A stretch of DNA of 64,000 nucleotides from Klenkia taihuensis (GTDB lineage Bacteria > Actinomycetota > Actinomycetes > Mycobacteriales > Geodermatophilaceae). The translations under genes and the position numbers were made by a program. Shown one piece after another: positions 36,668 through 45,941 of the stretch (the stretch's first letter is position 1; the number at the start of each line of letters is the position of its first letter). Below the pieces are notes generated by a model that saw only the letters and a program-made list of their open reading frames with translations, did not search any database and was not told where the DNA came from. The stretch spans positions 1 through 64,000 of the forward strand of contig NZ_FOMD01000006.1 of the NCBI RefSeq assembly GCF_900112525.1, written 5' to 3'.

Positions 36668-39465
36668 TCGGGGGCGTGCCGGGCTTCGAGGACGACCTGC
36701 GGGCCCGGTTCGGCGACCTCGCCCGCACCGACGGCCTGGCCCGCGCTGTCTTCTCCACCGACGCGTCCAACTACCGGGTGCCGCCACGTGCGGTCGTGCA
36801 GCCCCGCACCCGGGCCGACGTCGTCGACGCCGTCGCGCTGGCCGCCGCGCACGGCGTCCCGGTCACCCCGCGCGGCGGCGGCACCTCCTGCGCCGGCAAC
36901 GCCATCGGCCCCGGCCTGGTCCTCGACCTCTCCCGCCACCTGGACCGGGTGCTCGCCGTCGACCCGGAGGCCCGCACCGCCACCGTGCAGCCCGGCGTCG
37001 TGCTGACCGACCTGCAGGCCGCCGCCGCGCCGCACGGCCTGCGCTTCGGCCCCGACCCCTCCACCGCCTCGCGCGCCACCCTCGGCGGGCTGATCGGCAA
37101 CAACGCCTGCGGCCCGCACGGGCTGTCCTACGGCCGCACCGCCGACAACGTCGTCGAGCTGACCTGGCTCACCGGCGACGGCCGGGTGCTCACCGCCGGG
37201 TCGGGCCCCGGTGCGCTGGACGCCGTCCCCGGGCTGGCCGGGTTCGTCCGCGACCACCTCGGCGTCGTCCGCACGGAGTTCGGCCGCTTCGCCCGGCAGA
37301 TCTCGGGCTACTCGCTGGAGCACCTGCTGCCGGAGAACGGCTCGTCGCTGGCCGCCGCGCTGGTGGGCACCGAGGGCACCTGCGGGGTGCTGCTGGAGGC
37401 CGTCGTCCGGCTGGTGCCGCGTGCGCCGGCCCCCGCGCTGGCGGTGCTGGCCTACCCCGACATGGCCGCGGCCGCCGACGACGTCCCGGCGCTGCTGCCG
37501 CTGGCGCCGCTGGCGCTGGAGGGCCTGGACGCCCGGCTGGTGGACGTCGTCCGCCGGGCGCACGGCAGCGTGCCCGACCTGCCCGACGGCGGCGGTTGGC
37601 TGATGGCCGAGCTCGGCGGGGAGACCGGGGAGGAGGCGGTCGAGGCCGCGCACCGGTTCGCCGCCGCCTCCGCCGCCCGCGACGTCCGGGTGCTGCCCGC
37701 CGGCCCCGCGGCCACCCGGCTGTGGCAGATCCGGGCCGACGGGGCGGGCCTGGCCGGGCGCACGCCCGCCGGCACCCAGGCCTGGCCCGGGTGGGAGGAC
37801 TCGGCGGTGCCGCCGGAGCGGCTGGGCGACTACCTGCGCGGCCTCGAGGCGCTGATGGCCGACGAGGACGTCACCGGGCTGGCCTACGGCCACTTCGGCG
37901 ACGGCTGCGTGCACGTGCGCATCGACTTCCCGCTGCACACCGGCGGCGCCCCGATGCGGCGGTTCCTGGAGCGGGCGGCCGACCTGGCCACCTCGCACGG
38001 CGGGTCGCTGTCCGGCGAGCACGGCGACGGCCGGGCCCGCTCCGAGCTGCTGCGCACCATGTACTCCGCCGACGCGCTGACCGCGATGGCCCGGTTCAAG
38101 GGCCTGCTGGACCCGGACGACCGGATGAACCCCGGCGTCGTCGTCCGGCCCGCGCCGCTGGACGCCGACCTGCGCCGCCCGCACGCCCTGCCGGTCGTGG
38201 CCGCCGACGGGTTCGCCTTCGCCGCGGACGGCGGCGACGTCACCGCGGCGCTGCACCGGTGCACCGGCGTCGGTGCCTGCCGGGCCGACCTGCGCGGGCA
38301 GGGCGCCTTCATGTGCCCCTCGTACCTGGCCACCCGGGAGGAGCAGGACTCGACCCGCGGCCGGGCCCGCGCGCTGCAGGAGATGCTGGCCGGCGGGGTC
38401 GACGGCGGCTGGGCGGCACCCGAGGTGCACGAGGCGCTGGACCTCTGCCTGAGCTGCAAGGCGTGCGCCGCCGACTGCCCGACCGGCACCGACATGGCCA
38501 CCTACAAGGCCGAGACCCTGCACCGCACCTACGCCGGCCGGGTCCGCCCGCGCACGCACTACACCTTCGGCCGGCTGCCGCGGTGGCTGCGGCTGGCCGC
38601 CCCGTTCGCCGCCCCGCTGCGCGCCGCCGCCCGGGTGGGGCCGCTGCGCCGGTCGGCGCTGCGGGCGATGGGCGCCGACCCCCGCCGGTCGCTGCCCGAC
38701 CTGCCGCTGCGGCCCTTCCGGTGGACCCGCACCGCCCGCACGCACCGCCGGCCCACCGGCACCGGCACGCCGGTGCTGCTGTGGGTGGACTCCTTCTCCG
38801 ACGGCCTCGAGCCCGCGGTCGCCCGCGACGCGGTCGCGGTGCTGGAGGCGGCCGGCTGCGACGTCGTGGTCGCCGAGCCCGGCGCCTGCTGCGGGCTGAC
38901 CCTGGTCACCACTGGCCAGCTCACCGCCGCCCGCACCCGGATGCGGCGCACCCTCGCCGTCCTGGAGCCGCACGTGCAGGCCGGGCGGGTGGTGGTCGGC
39001 CTGGAGCCCAGCTGCACCGCGACGCTGCGCTCGGACCTGGTGGAGCTCCTGCCGGACGACCCGCGGGCCGCGGCGGTGGCCGCCGCCGTCCGCACCGTCG
39101 CCGAGCTGCTCACCGAGCTGGACTGGACCCCGCCGGCCGGGGCGGGGGAGCGGCTGCTGGTGCAGCCGCACTGCCACCACCACGCGGTGCTCGGCTTCGA
39201 CGCCGACCGGGCGCTGCTGGACCGGATGGGGCACGACGTCGTGGAGTCGACCGGCTGCTGCGGGCTCGCCGGCAGCTTCGGGATGGAGCGCGGGCACCAC
39301 GACGTGTCCGTCGCGATCGCGCGCGACGGCGTCCTCGCGCGGGCCGCCGAGCACCCCGACCGGGCGCTGCTGGCCGACGGGTTCTCCTGCCGCACCCAGG
39401 TGCGCGACCTGGCCGGGCTGCCCGCCCGGCACCTGGTGCAGCTGCTGGCCGACCGGCTGCGCTGA
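36664..39465 (+). CDS. FAD-linked oxidase / Fe-S / CCG fused dehydrogenase (D-2-hydroxyacid type)
   Basis: A 933-residue fusion. An N-terminal PCMH-type FAD domain has PRGGGTSCAGNAIGPG and FGPDPSTASRATLGGLIGNNACG. The FAD-oxidase C-domain has YGHFGDGCVHVRIDFPLH and LSGEHGDGRARSELL. Two cysteine clusters for 4Fe-4S centres follow (CTGVGACRA with CPSYLATREE, and CLSCKACAADCPTG). Two CCG repeats of the HdrB/GlpC type close the chain (PGACCGLT and STGCCGLAGSFGME). Such enzymes oxidise D-2-hydroxyacids such as lactate, glycolate or 2-hydroxyglutarate and pass electrons to the quinone pool. ATG 36664 overlaps the cyclase stop; GTG 36676 is possible. Confidence 0.9.
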   Translation: MIGGVPGFEDDLRARFGDLARTDGLARAVFSTDASNYRVPPRAVVQPRTRADVVDAVALAAAHGVPVTPRGGGTSCAGNAIGPGLVLDLSRHLDRVLAVDPEARTATVQPGVVLTDLQAAAAPHGLRFGPDPSTASRATLGGLIGNNACGPHGLSYGRTADNVVELTWLTGDGRVLTAGSGPGALDAVPGLAGFVRDHLGVVRTEFGRFARQISGYSLEHLLPENGSSLAAALVGTEGTCGVLLEAVVRLVPRAPAPALAVLAYPDMAAAADDVPALLPLAPLALEGLDARLVDVVRRAHGSVPDLPDGGGWLMAELGGETGEEAVEAAHRFAAASAARDVRVLPAGPAATRLWQIRADGAGLAGRTPAGTQAWPGWEDSAVPPERLGDYLRGLEALMADEDVTGLAYGHFGDGCVHVRIDFPLHTGGAPMRRFLERAADLATSHGGSLSGEHGDGRARSELLRTMYSADALTAMARFKGLLDPDDRMNPGVVVRPAPLDADLRRPHALPVVAADGFAFAADGGDVTAALHRCTGVGACRADLRGQGAFMCPSYLATREEQDSTRGRARALQEMLAGGVDGGWAAPEVHEALDLCLSCKACAADCPTGTDMATYKAETLHRTYAGRVRPRTHYTFGRLPRWLRLAAPFAAPLRAAARVGPLRRSALRAMGADPRRSLPDLPLRPFRWTRTARTHRRPTGTGTPVLLWVDSFSDGLEPAVARDAVAVLEAAGCDVVVAEPGACCGLTLVTTGQLTAARTRMRRTLAVLEPHVQAGRVVVGLEPSCTATLRSDLVELLPDDPRAAAVAAAVRTVAELLTELDWTPPAGAGERLLVQPHCHHHAVLGFDADRALLDRMGHDVVESTGCCGLAGSFGMERGHHDVSVAIARDGVLARAAEHPDRALLADGFSCRTQVRDLAGLPARHLVQLLADRLR

Positions 39466-39467
39466 GG

Positions 39468-40475
39468 TCAGCTGTTGGAGCGGACGACGACCAGCACGTC
39501 CTCGCTCTGCAGGGTGCCGATCGCGGGGTCGTCGAAGCGCAGGGTGCGCCCGCCCCGGGTCACCGACAGCACCACGTCGCGCAGCTGCCGGGCCCCCATG
39601 CCGACCTCGGCGCTGGTCACCGTGCGCTGGGCCAGGTCCAGGCCGTGCCCGGCGGTCAGCAGGTCCTCGACCGCGGCGACCACGCGCGGGGCGTCGGTGG
39701 CCAGGCCGAGCAGCCGCCCGGAGGTGGAGGAGGAGGTGATGACCGAGTCGGCGCCGGACTGGCGCAGCAGGCTCGCGTTCTCCTCCTCGCGCACCGACGC
39801 GGTGATCGGCACCGTCGGCGAGAGCTGTCGAACGGTGAGGGTGATGAGGACGGCGGTGTCGTCGCGGTTGGCGGCCACCACCACCGCGCGGGCCTTCTCG
39901 ATGGAGGTGCGGCGCAGCACGTCGGCGCGGCCGGCGTCGCCGACGATGCCGGTCAGGCCGATGGAGTTGGCCTCGTCGATCGCCGCGGGGCTGGGGTCGA
40001 CGACGACGATGTGCTCCTTGTCGGTGCCGGCGGCGATGAGGGCGCGGATGGCGCTGCGGCCCTTGGTGCCGTAGCCGCACACGACGACGTGCTGGCGCAC
40101 GGAGGACCTCCAACGACGGACCCGGAACTCCTCGCGGGAGCGCGCGGTGAGCGCCTCCAGCGTGGTCCCGATGAGGATGAGCAGGAAGAGCACGCGCAGC
40201 GGCGTGATGAGCAGGATGTTGACCAGCCGGGCACTGGGCGTCACCGGGGTGATGTCGCCGTAGCCGGTGGTCGAGAGGCTGACCGTGGCGTAGTAGGTCG
40301 CGTCCAGCAGCGACAGCTCGCCACCGTTGTTGTCCCGGTAGCCGCTGCGGTCGAAGTAGACGATGAGCACGGTGGCCACGAGCACGACCGTGGCGATGAC
40401 GACCCGCTTGCCGACCTGCCGGAACGGGGACTGCTCGGTGTGCGCGAGCTGCACACCGCCGTGGTCGCTCAGCAT
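39468..40475 (-). CDS. Two-helix potassium channel with RCK (TrkA-N) domain
   Basis: A 335-residue K+ channel. Helix 1 is at about 24-41. The pore helix and selectivity filter STTGYGD are at 68-74, and helix 2 is at about 86-106. The cytoplasmic RCK part begins with the Rossmann loop VVVCGYGTKGRSAIRAL and ends with a TrkA-C-like segment. It should form a tetrameric ligand-gated K+ channel of the MthK/YugO type. The ATG start at 40475 is 18 bases after a TACTGT hexamer that could be the -10 of this gene. It converges on the FAD/Fe-S gene, with two bases between stop codons. Confidence 0.93.
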   Translation of the reverse strand: MLSDHGGVQLAHTEQSPFRQVGKRVVIATVVLVATVLIVYFDRSGYRDNNGGELSLLDATYYATVSLSTTGYGDITPVTPSARLVNILLITPLRVLFLLILIGTTLEALTARSREEFRVRRWRSSVRQHVVVCGYGTKGRSAIRALIAAGTDKEHIVVVDPSPAAIDEANSIGLTGIVGDAGRADVLRRTSIEKARAVVVAANRDDTAVLITLTVRQLSPTVPITASVREEENASLLRQSGADSVITSSSTSGRLLGLATDAPRVVAAVEDLLTAGHGLDLAQRTVTSAEVGMGARQLRDVVLSVTRGGRTLRFDDPAIGTLQSEDVLVVVRSNS

Positions 40476-40541
40476 GCGGGGATCACGGCTGGGACAGTAC
40501 GCAGCCGCAGGTCAGCGGACCGGCCGGACACCCCTTCCGGG

Positions 40542-42248
40542 TCAGCCCGCCGCCTCGCGCTCGCGGTCGGCCAGCACCCGCTTGAGCACCTTGCCCGCCG
40601 GGGAGACCGGGATGGCGTCGGTGAAGACGACGGCGCGCACCCGCTTGTACGGCGTCACCCGGTCGTTGACCGCGGCCATCACCGACTCCTCGGTCAGCGC
40701 CGCCCCGGCCTCGTCGGACCGCCGCACCACGTAGGCCACCGGCAGCTCCCCGGCGACCGGGTCGGGCCGGCCCACCACCGCAACGCCGGCCACCCCGGGG
40801 ACGCCGACCAGGATCTCCTCGAGCTCGCGCGGGAAGACGTTGTAGCCCTTGTGCAGCAGCATGTCCTTGGTGCGGTCGACGACGGCCAGGTAGCCGTCCT
40901 CGTCGAGCACGCCGACGTCGCCGGAGTGGAACCAGCCCTCGGCGTCGATCGACTGCGCGGTGGCCTCGGGCCGGCCGGCGTAGCCGCGCATCACCTGCGG
41001 GCCGCGGATGCACACCTCGCCGCGCTCGCCGGCCGGCAGCTCCTCGCCGGTGTCCAGCGCCCGGATGCTGATCTCGGTGTCGGGGACCGGGAGGCCGACC
41101 GTGCCGGCCTTGCGCACCGCGGACCGGGCGACGGGGTTGCCGGTGGCCTGCATGGTCACCTCGGTCAGCCCGTAGCCCTCGCCGATGACGGCGCCGGGGA
41201 ACAGCGCGGTCAGCCGCTCGATGAGGGGGACGGCGAGCGGCGCGGCCCCGCTGGACAGGCCCCGCACGCTGGACAGGTCGGCGTCGGCGATGCCGGGCAC
41301 CTGCAGCAGCGCGGCGAACACCGGCGGGGCGCCGCCGATCGAGGTGACCCGGTACGCCTCGGCGTCCCGGACGTAGGCGACCGGGTCGAACCGGTCGTGG
41401 ATGACCACGGTGGCTCCGCTGAGCACCTGGCCGTTGAGGTAGCCGATCACGCCCATGGCGTGGAACCACGGCGTCAGGTTGATCGCGCAGCCGGTGCCCA
41501 GCCGGGTCGGGTACTCGTCGGGGTCGCCGACCTGGTCGAGGGTGACGTCGCCCTCGGCGTCCCGGGCGGGGAGCGAGCCCGAGGCCCAGCAGCCGGACTG
41601 CAGCACGTTGGTGACCACCTGCCGGTGCGGCAGCTCCACGCCCTTGCTCACCCCGGTGGTCCCGCCGGTGTAGGCCAGGTGGGCCAGTGCGGTCGCCGGG
41701 TCGAGGTCGGCGTCGCGGTGGGCGTCGGAGGGGTCGGCGGCCAGCAGGTCGGCCAGGTCGACACCGCCCTCGGGCAGCTCGACCGGTGCGGTCGGGTCGG
41801 CGATCTGGGCGGGACCGGTGACGACGACGGTGCGCACCGCGGTGTCCCCGAGCGCGGCCCGCACCGCCGGCAGGCACGCATCCCAGGTGATCAGCGCCCG
41901 GGCGCCCGAGTCGGCCAGCTGGTGGGCGAGCTCCGCCGGCGTGAGCAGCGGGTTGGTGGGGGAGAAGGTCGCGCCGGCGAGCAGGACGCCGTAGTAGACC
42001 GGCGGGTACTGCAAGCAGTTGGGCAGGTGCACCGCGACCACGTCGCCCGGGCCCACCCCGCGCTCGGCCAGCCCGGCGGCCACCGCGTGCGCCCGCCGGC
42101 CCAGCTCGGTGAAGGACAGCTCGGTGCCGTGGTGCACGAACGCCGTTCGGTCGCCCCACCGGCGGACCGCTGCGCGCAGCAGCGAGCCCACGGGGGCGGT
42201 CGGGTAGTCGAGGCTGCGGGGGACGCCGGTGGGCCACAGGTCGCTCAC
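40542..42248 (-). CDS. AMP-forming acyl-CoA synthetase (FadD-like)
   Basis: A 568-residue adenylate-forming ligase. The P-loop is YTGGTTGVSKGVELPH. The A5 region is GEGYGLTEVTMQATGNP, A7 is GWFHSGDVGVLDEDGYLAVVDRTKD, and the A10 lysine is in SPAGKVLKR. The enzyme activates a carboxylic acid as acyl-AMP and then acyl-CoA. Substrate chain length cannot be read. GTG 42248 (MSDLWPTGVPRSLDYP) fits the family; the frame is open far upstream without homology. It is divergent from the LAxTG protein gene. Confidence 0.88.
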   Translation of the reverse strand: MSDLWPTGVPRSLDYPTAPVGSLLRAAVRRWGDRTAFVHHGTELSFTELGRRAHAVAAGLAERGVGPGDVVAVHLPNCLQYPPVYYGVLLAGATFSPTNPLLTPAELAHQLADSGARALITWDACLPAVRAALGDTAVRTVVVTGPAQIADPTAPVELPEGGVDLADLLAADPSDAHRDADLDPATALAHLAYTGGTTGVSKGVELPHRQVVTNVLQSGCWASGSLPARDAEGDVTLDQVGDPDEYPTRLGTGCAINLTPWFHAMGVIGYLNGQVLSGATVVIHDRFDPVAYVRDAEAYRVTSIGGAPPVFAALLQVPGIADADLSSVRGLSSGAAPLAVPLIERLTALFPGAVIGEGYGLTEVTMQATGNPVARSAVRKAGTVGLPVPDTEISIRALDTGEELPAGERGEVCIRGPQVMRGYAGRPEATAQSIDAEGWFHSGDVGVLDEDGYLAVVDRTKDMLLHKGYNVFPRELEEILVGVPGVAGVAVVGRPDPVAGELPVAYVVRRSDEAGAALTEESVMAAVNDRVTPYKRVRAVVFTDAIPVSPAGKVLKRVLADREREAAG

Positions 42249-42482
42249 CCCGGCCAGCGTGCTCCACGTCACACCGTGCGTCGACACCGGCCCCGGACGG
42301 CGGTCAGCCGTCCACCACGGAGGGTCACGACTCGCGACCGACCGGGTGAAGCCTGCGCCGGACTGCACCGGAACGGCGCCGATTCGGGTGGCTGTGCCGC
42401 CGCTGTGCTGACACGTTCCGTCACCAGTGGGCCGCCGCGGCCCTGATCCGCGCCCCGCGAGGGGCCGACGAGAGGTGGTCCC

Positions 42483-43622
42483 GTGCGGGATCTCGCAGTC
42501 CGGTCGGTGGTCGCCGCCATGGTCGGTGCCGGTGTGCTCCTGGGCGGGGCCGGCATCGCCGTCGCCGAGCCCTCGGGGGGCGTCGAGGCCACGACCAGCT
42601 CCTCGAGCAGCACCACCACGACCTCGACGTCGTCCTCGCCGACGACCGAGGTGACGGTCCCGCCCACGACCACCTCGGCACCCACCACGACGACGTCGGC
42701 ACCCACCACGACGACCTCGGCACCCACGACCACGACGTCGGCGCCCACGACCACGACGTCGGCACCCACCACGACGTCGGCACCCACCACGACGACCTCG
42801 GCGCCCACGACCACCACGTCGACCGTCCCCGGGCAGTCGCCGGGCGCCGCCACCGCGCAGCAGGGCTGCCTCGGCGAGATCACCATCGTGGTCTCCGGCA
42901 CCGACCTCTCCGAGGGCACCCTGGTCGACGTCCAGCTCTCCGTGGGCGACCGCACCGAGACCGTCCAGGCCGAGGTCATCGGCGGGCGCATCGGCGTCGT
43001 CGCGAACCCGGCCGCGCTCCAGGGCGTGGACACCGTCGGCGTGCTGGTCCAGCAGCCCGGCAGCGACGCGGTCTACGTCTACGAGGTCCCGGTGCAGCCG
43101 CTGACCGACGTCTGCACCGCCGAGGGCGGCATCGCCCTCGCCCGTGACTGCGCCGCACCCGACGCCGTGCTCGCCACCGTCGAGGCCTCCGGGCTGACCG
43201 CCGGTGGCACCTACGGCATCGCGGTCGTGGGGACCAGCCCGTCGGGCCAGCAGGTCGAGCTCGCCAGCGCCGACGTCGTCTCCGTCGACGGCACCCTCGC
43301 CGGCACGCTGCCGCTGCTCAGCGCCACCGGCACGGTCCCGCTGGACGGCTTCACCGGCCTCGCGCTGCTCGTCGACGGCCAGGTCTTCGCCTCGGTCGGC
43401 GTGACCGACGCCGTGGTCGGCACCTGCGTGGTCCCGCAGCCGCTGCCCGTGGCGCCGGCGCACCCGGTCGCCTCGACCAGCCCGGCCGCCGGTGCGCACC
43501 CGGCCCAGCCGGCGGCGCTGGCGCAGACCGGCACCGAGGCCAGCAGCCTGCTCCTGCTCGCCGGCGCCTTCCTGGTGGTCGGCGGTCTGACCACCCTGCT
43601 CGCCCGCCGCACCGCGCGCTGA
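42483..43622 (+). CDS. Secreted cell-wall protein with Thr-rich stalk and LAxTG sortase signal
   Basis: A 379-residue exported protein. A signal peptide is probably cut after AVA (residue 28). A Ser/Thr-rich stalk follows, holding seven TTTSAP or TTTTSAP units (about residues 61-114). A globular beta-rich part has two related halves, each with cysteines (QGCLGEITIVVSGTDLSEGT and RDCAAPDAVLATVEASGLTAG). The end is LAQTG (346-350), one hydrophobic helix and a basic tail. LAxTG rather than LPxTG is the signal of class E sortases of high-GC actinobacteria. It is therefore likely linked to peptidoglycan, and the stalk may be O-glycosylated. The ligand is unknown. GTG 42483 follows GAGAGGTGG. Confidence 0.84.
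   Translation: MRDLAVRSVVAAMVGAGVLLGGAGIAVAEPSGGVEATTSSSSSTTTTSTSSSPTTEVTVPPTTTSAPTTTTSAPTTTTSAPTTTTSAPTTTTSAPTTTSAPTTTTSAPTTTTSTVPGQSPGAATAQQGCLGEITIVVSGTDLSEGTLVDVQLSVGDRTETVQAEVIGGRIGVVANPAALQGVDTVGVLVQQPGSDAVYVYEVPVQPLTDVCTAEGGIALARDCAAPDAVLATVEASGLTAGGTYGIAVVGTSPSGQQVELASADVVSVDGTLAGTLPLLSATGTVPLDGFTGLALLVDGQVFASVGVTDAVVGTCVVPQPLPVAPAHPVASTSPAAGAHPAQPAALAQTGTEASSLLLLAGAFLVVGGLTTLLARRTAR
42663..42824 (+). repeat. In-frame tandem repeat of 21- and 18-base units (TTTTSAP stalk)
   Basis: Seven consecutive units encode TTTSAP or TTTTSAP. Units differ by synonymous changes (ACG/ACC for Thr, GCA/GCG for Ala), and two are short by one Thr codon. That pattern fits repeated expansion and contraction followed by drift. 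Copy number probably varies between strains. Confidence 0.85.
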
Positions 43623-43635
43623 CCCCGCGCTGACC

Positions 43636-43673
43636 GACCGGCCCGGTCCTCCTCGCGGGGGACCGGGCCGGTC
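43636..43673 (+). terminator. Hairpin terminator of the LAxTG protein gene
   Basis: A perfect 14-base stem (GACCGGCCCGGTCC with GGACCGGGCCGGTC) and a ten-base loop start 13 bases after the stop codon. No U-run follows. Confidence 0.75.
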
Positions 43674-43760
43674 GTGCGTCTGGGGTCCTCCGGTCGCCGA
43701 ACCCGCTGACCAGGCGCACGATGCACGGTGGTTGAGAGTTGCAACGAGACGGGAACGACC

Positions 43761-45125
43761 ATGACGAGCACCACCCAGGCCACCGCCGCCCACCGGCGCG
43801 CGGTGACCAAGGCCGCCGCGCTGACCGCGGTCGGCGGCATCCTCTTCGGCTACGACACCGGCGTCATCGGCGGTGTGCTGCCCAACATCAGCGACGACTT
43901 CACCCTTGACACCCCGTTCCTGCAGGGCACGGTCGTGTCGATCCTGCTGGTCGGCGCCGCCGTCGGGGCCCTGGTCGCCGGACGGGTCGCCGACACCCTG
44001 GGCCGCCGCAAGGCGATCATCGCCACCTCGCTGGTCTTCGTGGTCGGCCTGCTGCTGTCCATCGTCGCCCCGGCGTTCTGGGTGCTGCTGCTGTCGCGGT
44101 TCCTCATCGGCGTCGGCGTGGGGTCGGCGTCCTTCGTCGTCCCCGTCTACATCGGGGAGATCGCCCCGCCCGAGCGGCGCGGGGCCCTGGTCAGCCTCAA
44201 CCAGCTGTCGGTGACCATCGGCATCCTGGTCTCCCAGCTCGTCGCCTACTTCCTCGCCGGCAGCGGTGACTGGCGGATCAGCGTCGGCCTCGCGCTCGCG
44301 CCGGCCGTCGTCCTCGGCCTGGGCATGGTCCGGGAGCCCGAGAGCCCGGCGTGGCTGGTCCGGCAGGGCCGGGTCGACGAGGCCCGCGACGTGCTGCGCA
44401 CGCTGCGCGACTCCGAGGACGCCATCACCGAGGAGATCGACGACATCCGCGGCACCGCCACCGAGGAGGAGAAGGGTGCGAAGCGTTCCCTGCTCGCCCC
44501 GAAGCTGCGCCCGGCGCTGGTGCTGGGCGTGACGCTGGCGATCGTCCAGCAGATCACCGGTGTGAACACCGTCATCTACTTCGCCCCGACCGTGCTGGAG
44601 AACGCCGGCCTGGGCTCGCAGGCCGCGCTGCTGGCCCTGCTGGTCGTCGGCCTGACCAACGTGGTCATGACGATCGTGGCGATCAAGGTCATCGACCGGG
44701 TCGGTCGCCGGGCCCTGCTCATCTGGGGCATGAGCGGGATGGTGCTGGGCCTGGCCGGCCTGGCGATCGCGTTCCTGTTCGACATCGCCGGCGCGGGGGC
44801 GATCGCCACCACCGTGGTGCTGGCCTTCTACGTCGGCTCCTTCGCCGTCAGCCTGGGCCCGGTGGTCTGGCTGCTGATCAGCGAGATCTTCCCGCTGGCG
44901 GTGCGCGGCCGGGCCTCCTCGGTGGCGACGATGGCCAACTGGGTGGCCAACTTCGTCGTCGCGGTCAGCTACCTGTCGATCATCGCCGCGATCGGGGAGA
45001 CGGCCACCTTCGGCCTGTACGCGGTGATCACCGTGCTGTCCCTGGTCTACGTGGTGAAGGCCGTGCCGGAGACCAAGAACCGCAGCCTGGCCGACATCGA
45101 GCGGGAGCTGTCGCCGGCGTCCTGA
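43761..45125 (+). CDS. MFS sugar:proton symporter
   Basis: A 454-residue 12-helix transporter of the sugar porter family. Signatures are GGILFGYDTGVIGGVL in helix 1, GRVADTLGRRKAIIATSLVF between helices 2 and 3, PVYIGEIAPPERRGALVSLNQLSVTIGILVSQ near helices 4-5, QQITGVNTVIYFAP in helix 7 and VPETKNRSLADIE at the end. Helix 7 QQxxGxN binds the hexose in this family, so a monosaccharide substrate is likely. ATG 43761 follows GGGA; the frame extends 11 codons further up but lacks family sequence. Confidence 0.92.
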   Translation: MTSTTQATAAHRRAVTKAAALTAVGGILFGYDTGVIGGVLPNISDDFTLDTPFLQGTVVSILLVGAAVGALVAGRVADTLGRRKAIIATSLVFVVGLLLSIVAPAFWVLLLSRFLIGVGVGSASFVVPVYIGEIAPPERRGALVSLNQLSVTIGILVSQLVAYFLAGSGDWRISVGLALAPAVVLGLGMVREPESPAWLVRQGRVDEARDVLRTLRDSEDAITEEIDDIRGTATEEEKGAKRSLLAPKLRPALVLGVTLAIVQQITGVNTVIYFAPTVLENAGLGSQAALLALLVVGLTNVVMTIVAIKVIDRVGRRALLIWGMSGMVLGLAGLAIAFLFDIAGAGAIATTVVLAFYVGSFAVSLGPVVWLLISEIFPLAVRGRASSVATMANWVANFVVAVSYLSIIAAIGETATFGLYAVITVLSLVYVVKAVPETKNRSLADIERELSPAS

Positions 45126-45126
45126 C

Positions 45127-45143
45127 GGTCAGGGTTGACTGCC
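45127..45143. promoter_or_regulatory. GGTCA-N4-TGAC operator-like site A (before enoyl-CoA hydratase)
   Basis: GGTCAGGGTTGACTGCC lies 28 bases before ATG 45171. Its TTGACT part could be the -35 box, with a 17-base spacer to CAGACA, which ends seven bases before the ATG. It matches sites at 48582-48597 and 50005-50020 in both half-sites, the core four bases being inverted. Binding by the nearby TetR regulator is an inference. Confidence 0.6.
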
Positions 45144-45170
45144 CGGGTCGCACCTGGCAGACATGGCGTC

Positions 45171-45935
45171 ATGACGGACACGGTGCTGACCGAGGTGACC
45201 GACGGGGTCGGCACCATCACCCTCAACCGCCCCGAGGCGAAGAACGCCGTCGACCTCGCGACGACGGAGGCGCTGGCTGCCGCCGTCGACGACTTCGACG
45301 CCCGGGACGACGTCTCCGTCATGGTGCTCACCGGGGCGGGCGGGGTGTTCTGCGCCGGGATGGACCTCAGGGCCTTCTCCCGGGGCGAGCGCCCGTCCCT
45401 GCCCGGCCGCGGGTTCGCCGGGCTGACCGAGGCACCGCCGGCCAAGCCGCTGATCGCCGCGGTCGAGGGCTGGGCGCTGGCCGGCGGGTTCGAGCTGGTG
45501 CTGTCCTGCGACCTGGTGGTGGCCTCGCGCGAGGCCAGGTTCGGCATCCCCGAGGTCAAGCGCTCGCTGGTCGCGGCCGGCGGCGGCGTGCTGCGGCTGC
45601 CCAAGACGCTGCCCTACCAGCGGGCCATGGAGTTGGCGCTGACCGGTGACCCGATGGGCGCCGAGGAGGCGCACCGGTTCGGCCTGGTCAACGTCCTCAC
45701 CGAGCCCGGCGGCGCATTGGCCGGCGCCCGCGAGCTGGCCGGCCGGATCGTGGTGAACGGGCCGTTGGCGCTGCGGGCGACCAAGCAGCTGGTGGCCGGC
45801 GCCGTCCGCTGGACCGACCGCGAGCTGCTGGACCACCAGGTCACCGTCACCGACGCCGTCTTCCGCTCCGCCGACGCGCAGGAGGGCGCCCGCGCGTTCG
45901 CCGAGAAGCGCGCCCCCGTCTGGCGCGGCGAGTAG
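45171..45935 (+). CDS. Enoyl-CoA hydratase/isomerase family protein (crotonase fold)
   Basis: A 254-residue crotonase. The first oxyanion-hole segment is GAGGVFCAGMDLRAFS. The second is EGWALAGGFELVLSCDLVVASREARFGIPEVKRSL, with the catalytic-type Glu in FGIPEVK present. It should hydrate trans-2-enoyl-CoA in beta-oxidation. The C-terminal helix AFAEKRAPVWRGE is usual. The start ATG 45171 has no ribosome binding site but a promoter-like sequence with the expected leaderless spacing. Its stop is followed by a hairpin. Confidence 0.88.
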   Translation: MTDTVLTEVTDGVGTITLNRPEAKNAVDLATTEALAAAVDDFDARDDVSVMVLTGAGGVFCAGMDLRAFSRGERPSLPGRGFAGLTEAPPAKPLIAAVEGWALAGGFELVLSCDLVVASREARFGIPEVKRSLVAAGGGVLRLPKTLPYQRAMELALTGDPMGAEEAHRFGLVNVLTEPGGALAGARELAGRIVVNGPLALRATKQLVAGAVRWTDRELLDHQVTVTDAVFRSADAQEGARAFAEKRAPVWRGE

Positions 45936-45941
45936 CCCCCA

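Noticed and set aside
35632-42446. Very long open frames opposite or overlapping real genes (for example 35632-40113 reverse, 37596-42446 forward, 18667-21867 forward)
   Set aside because: Their products are low-complexity Arg/Gly/Ala/Pro-rich strings without domains. They overlap genes with clear families. They result from the extreme GC of third codon positions.
42663-42824. CRISPR-like regular repeats
   Set aside because: The units are contiguous, in frame, have no spacers and encode a Thr-rich stalk.
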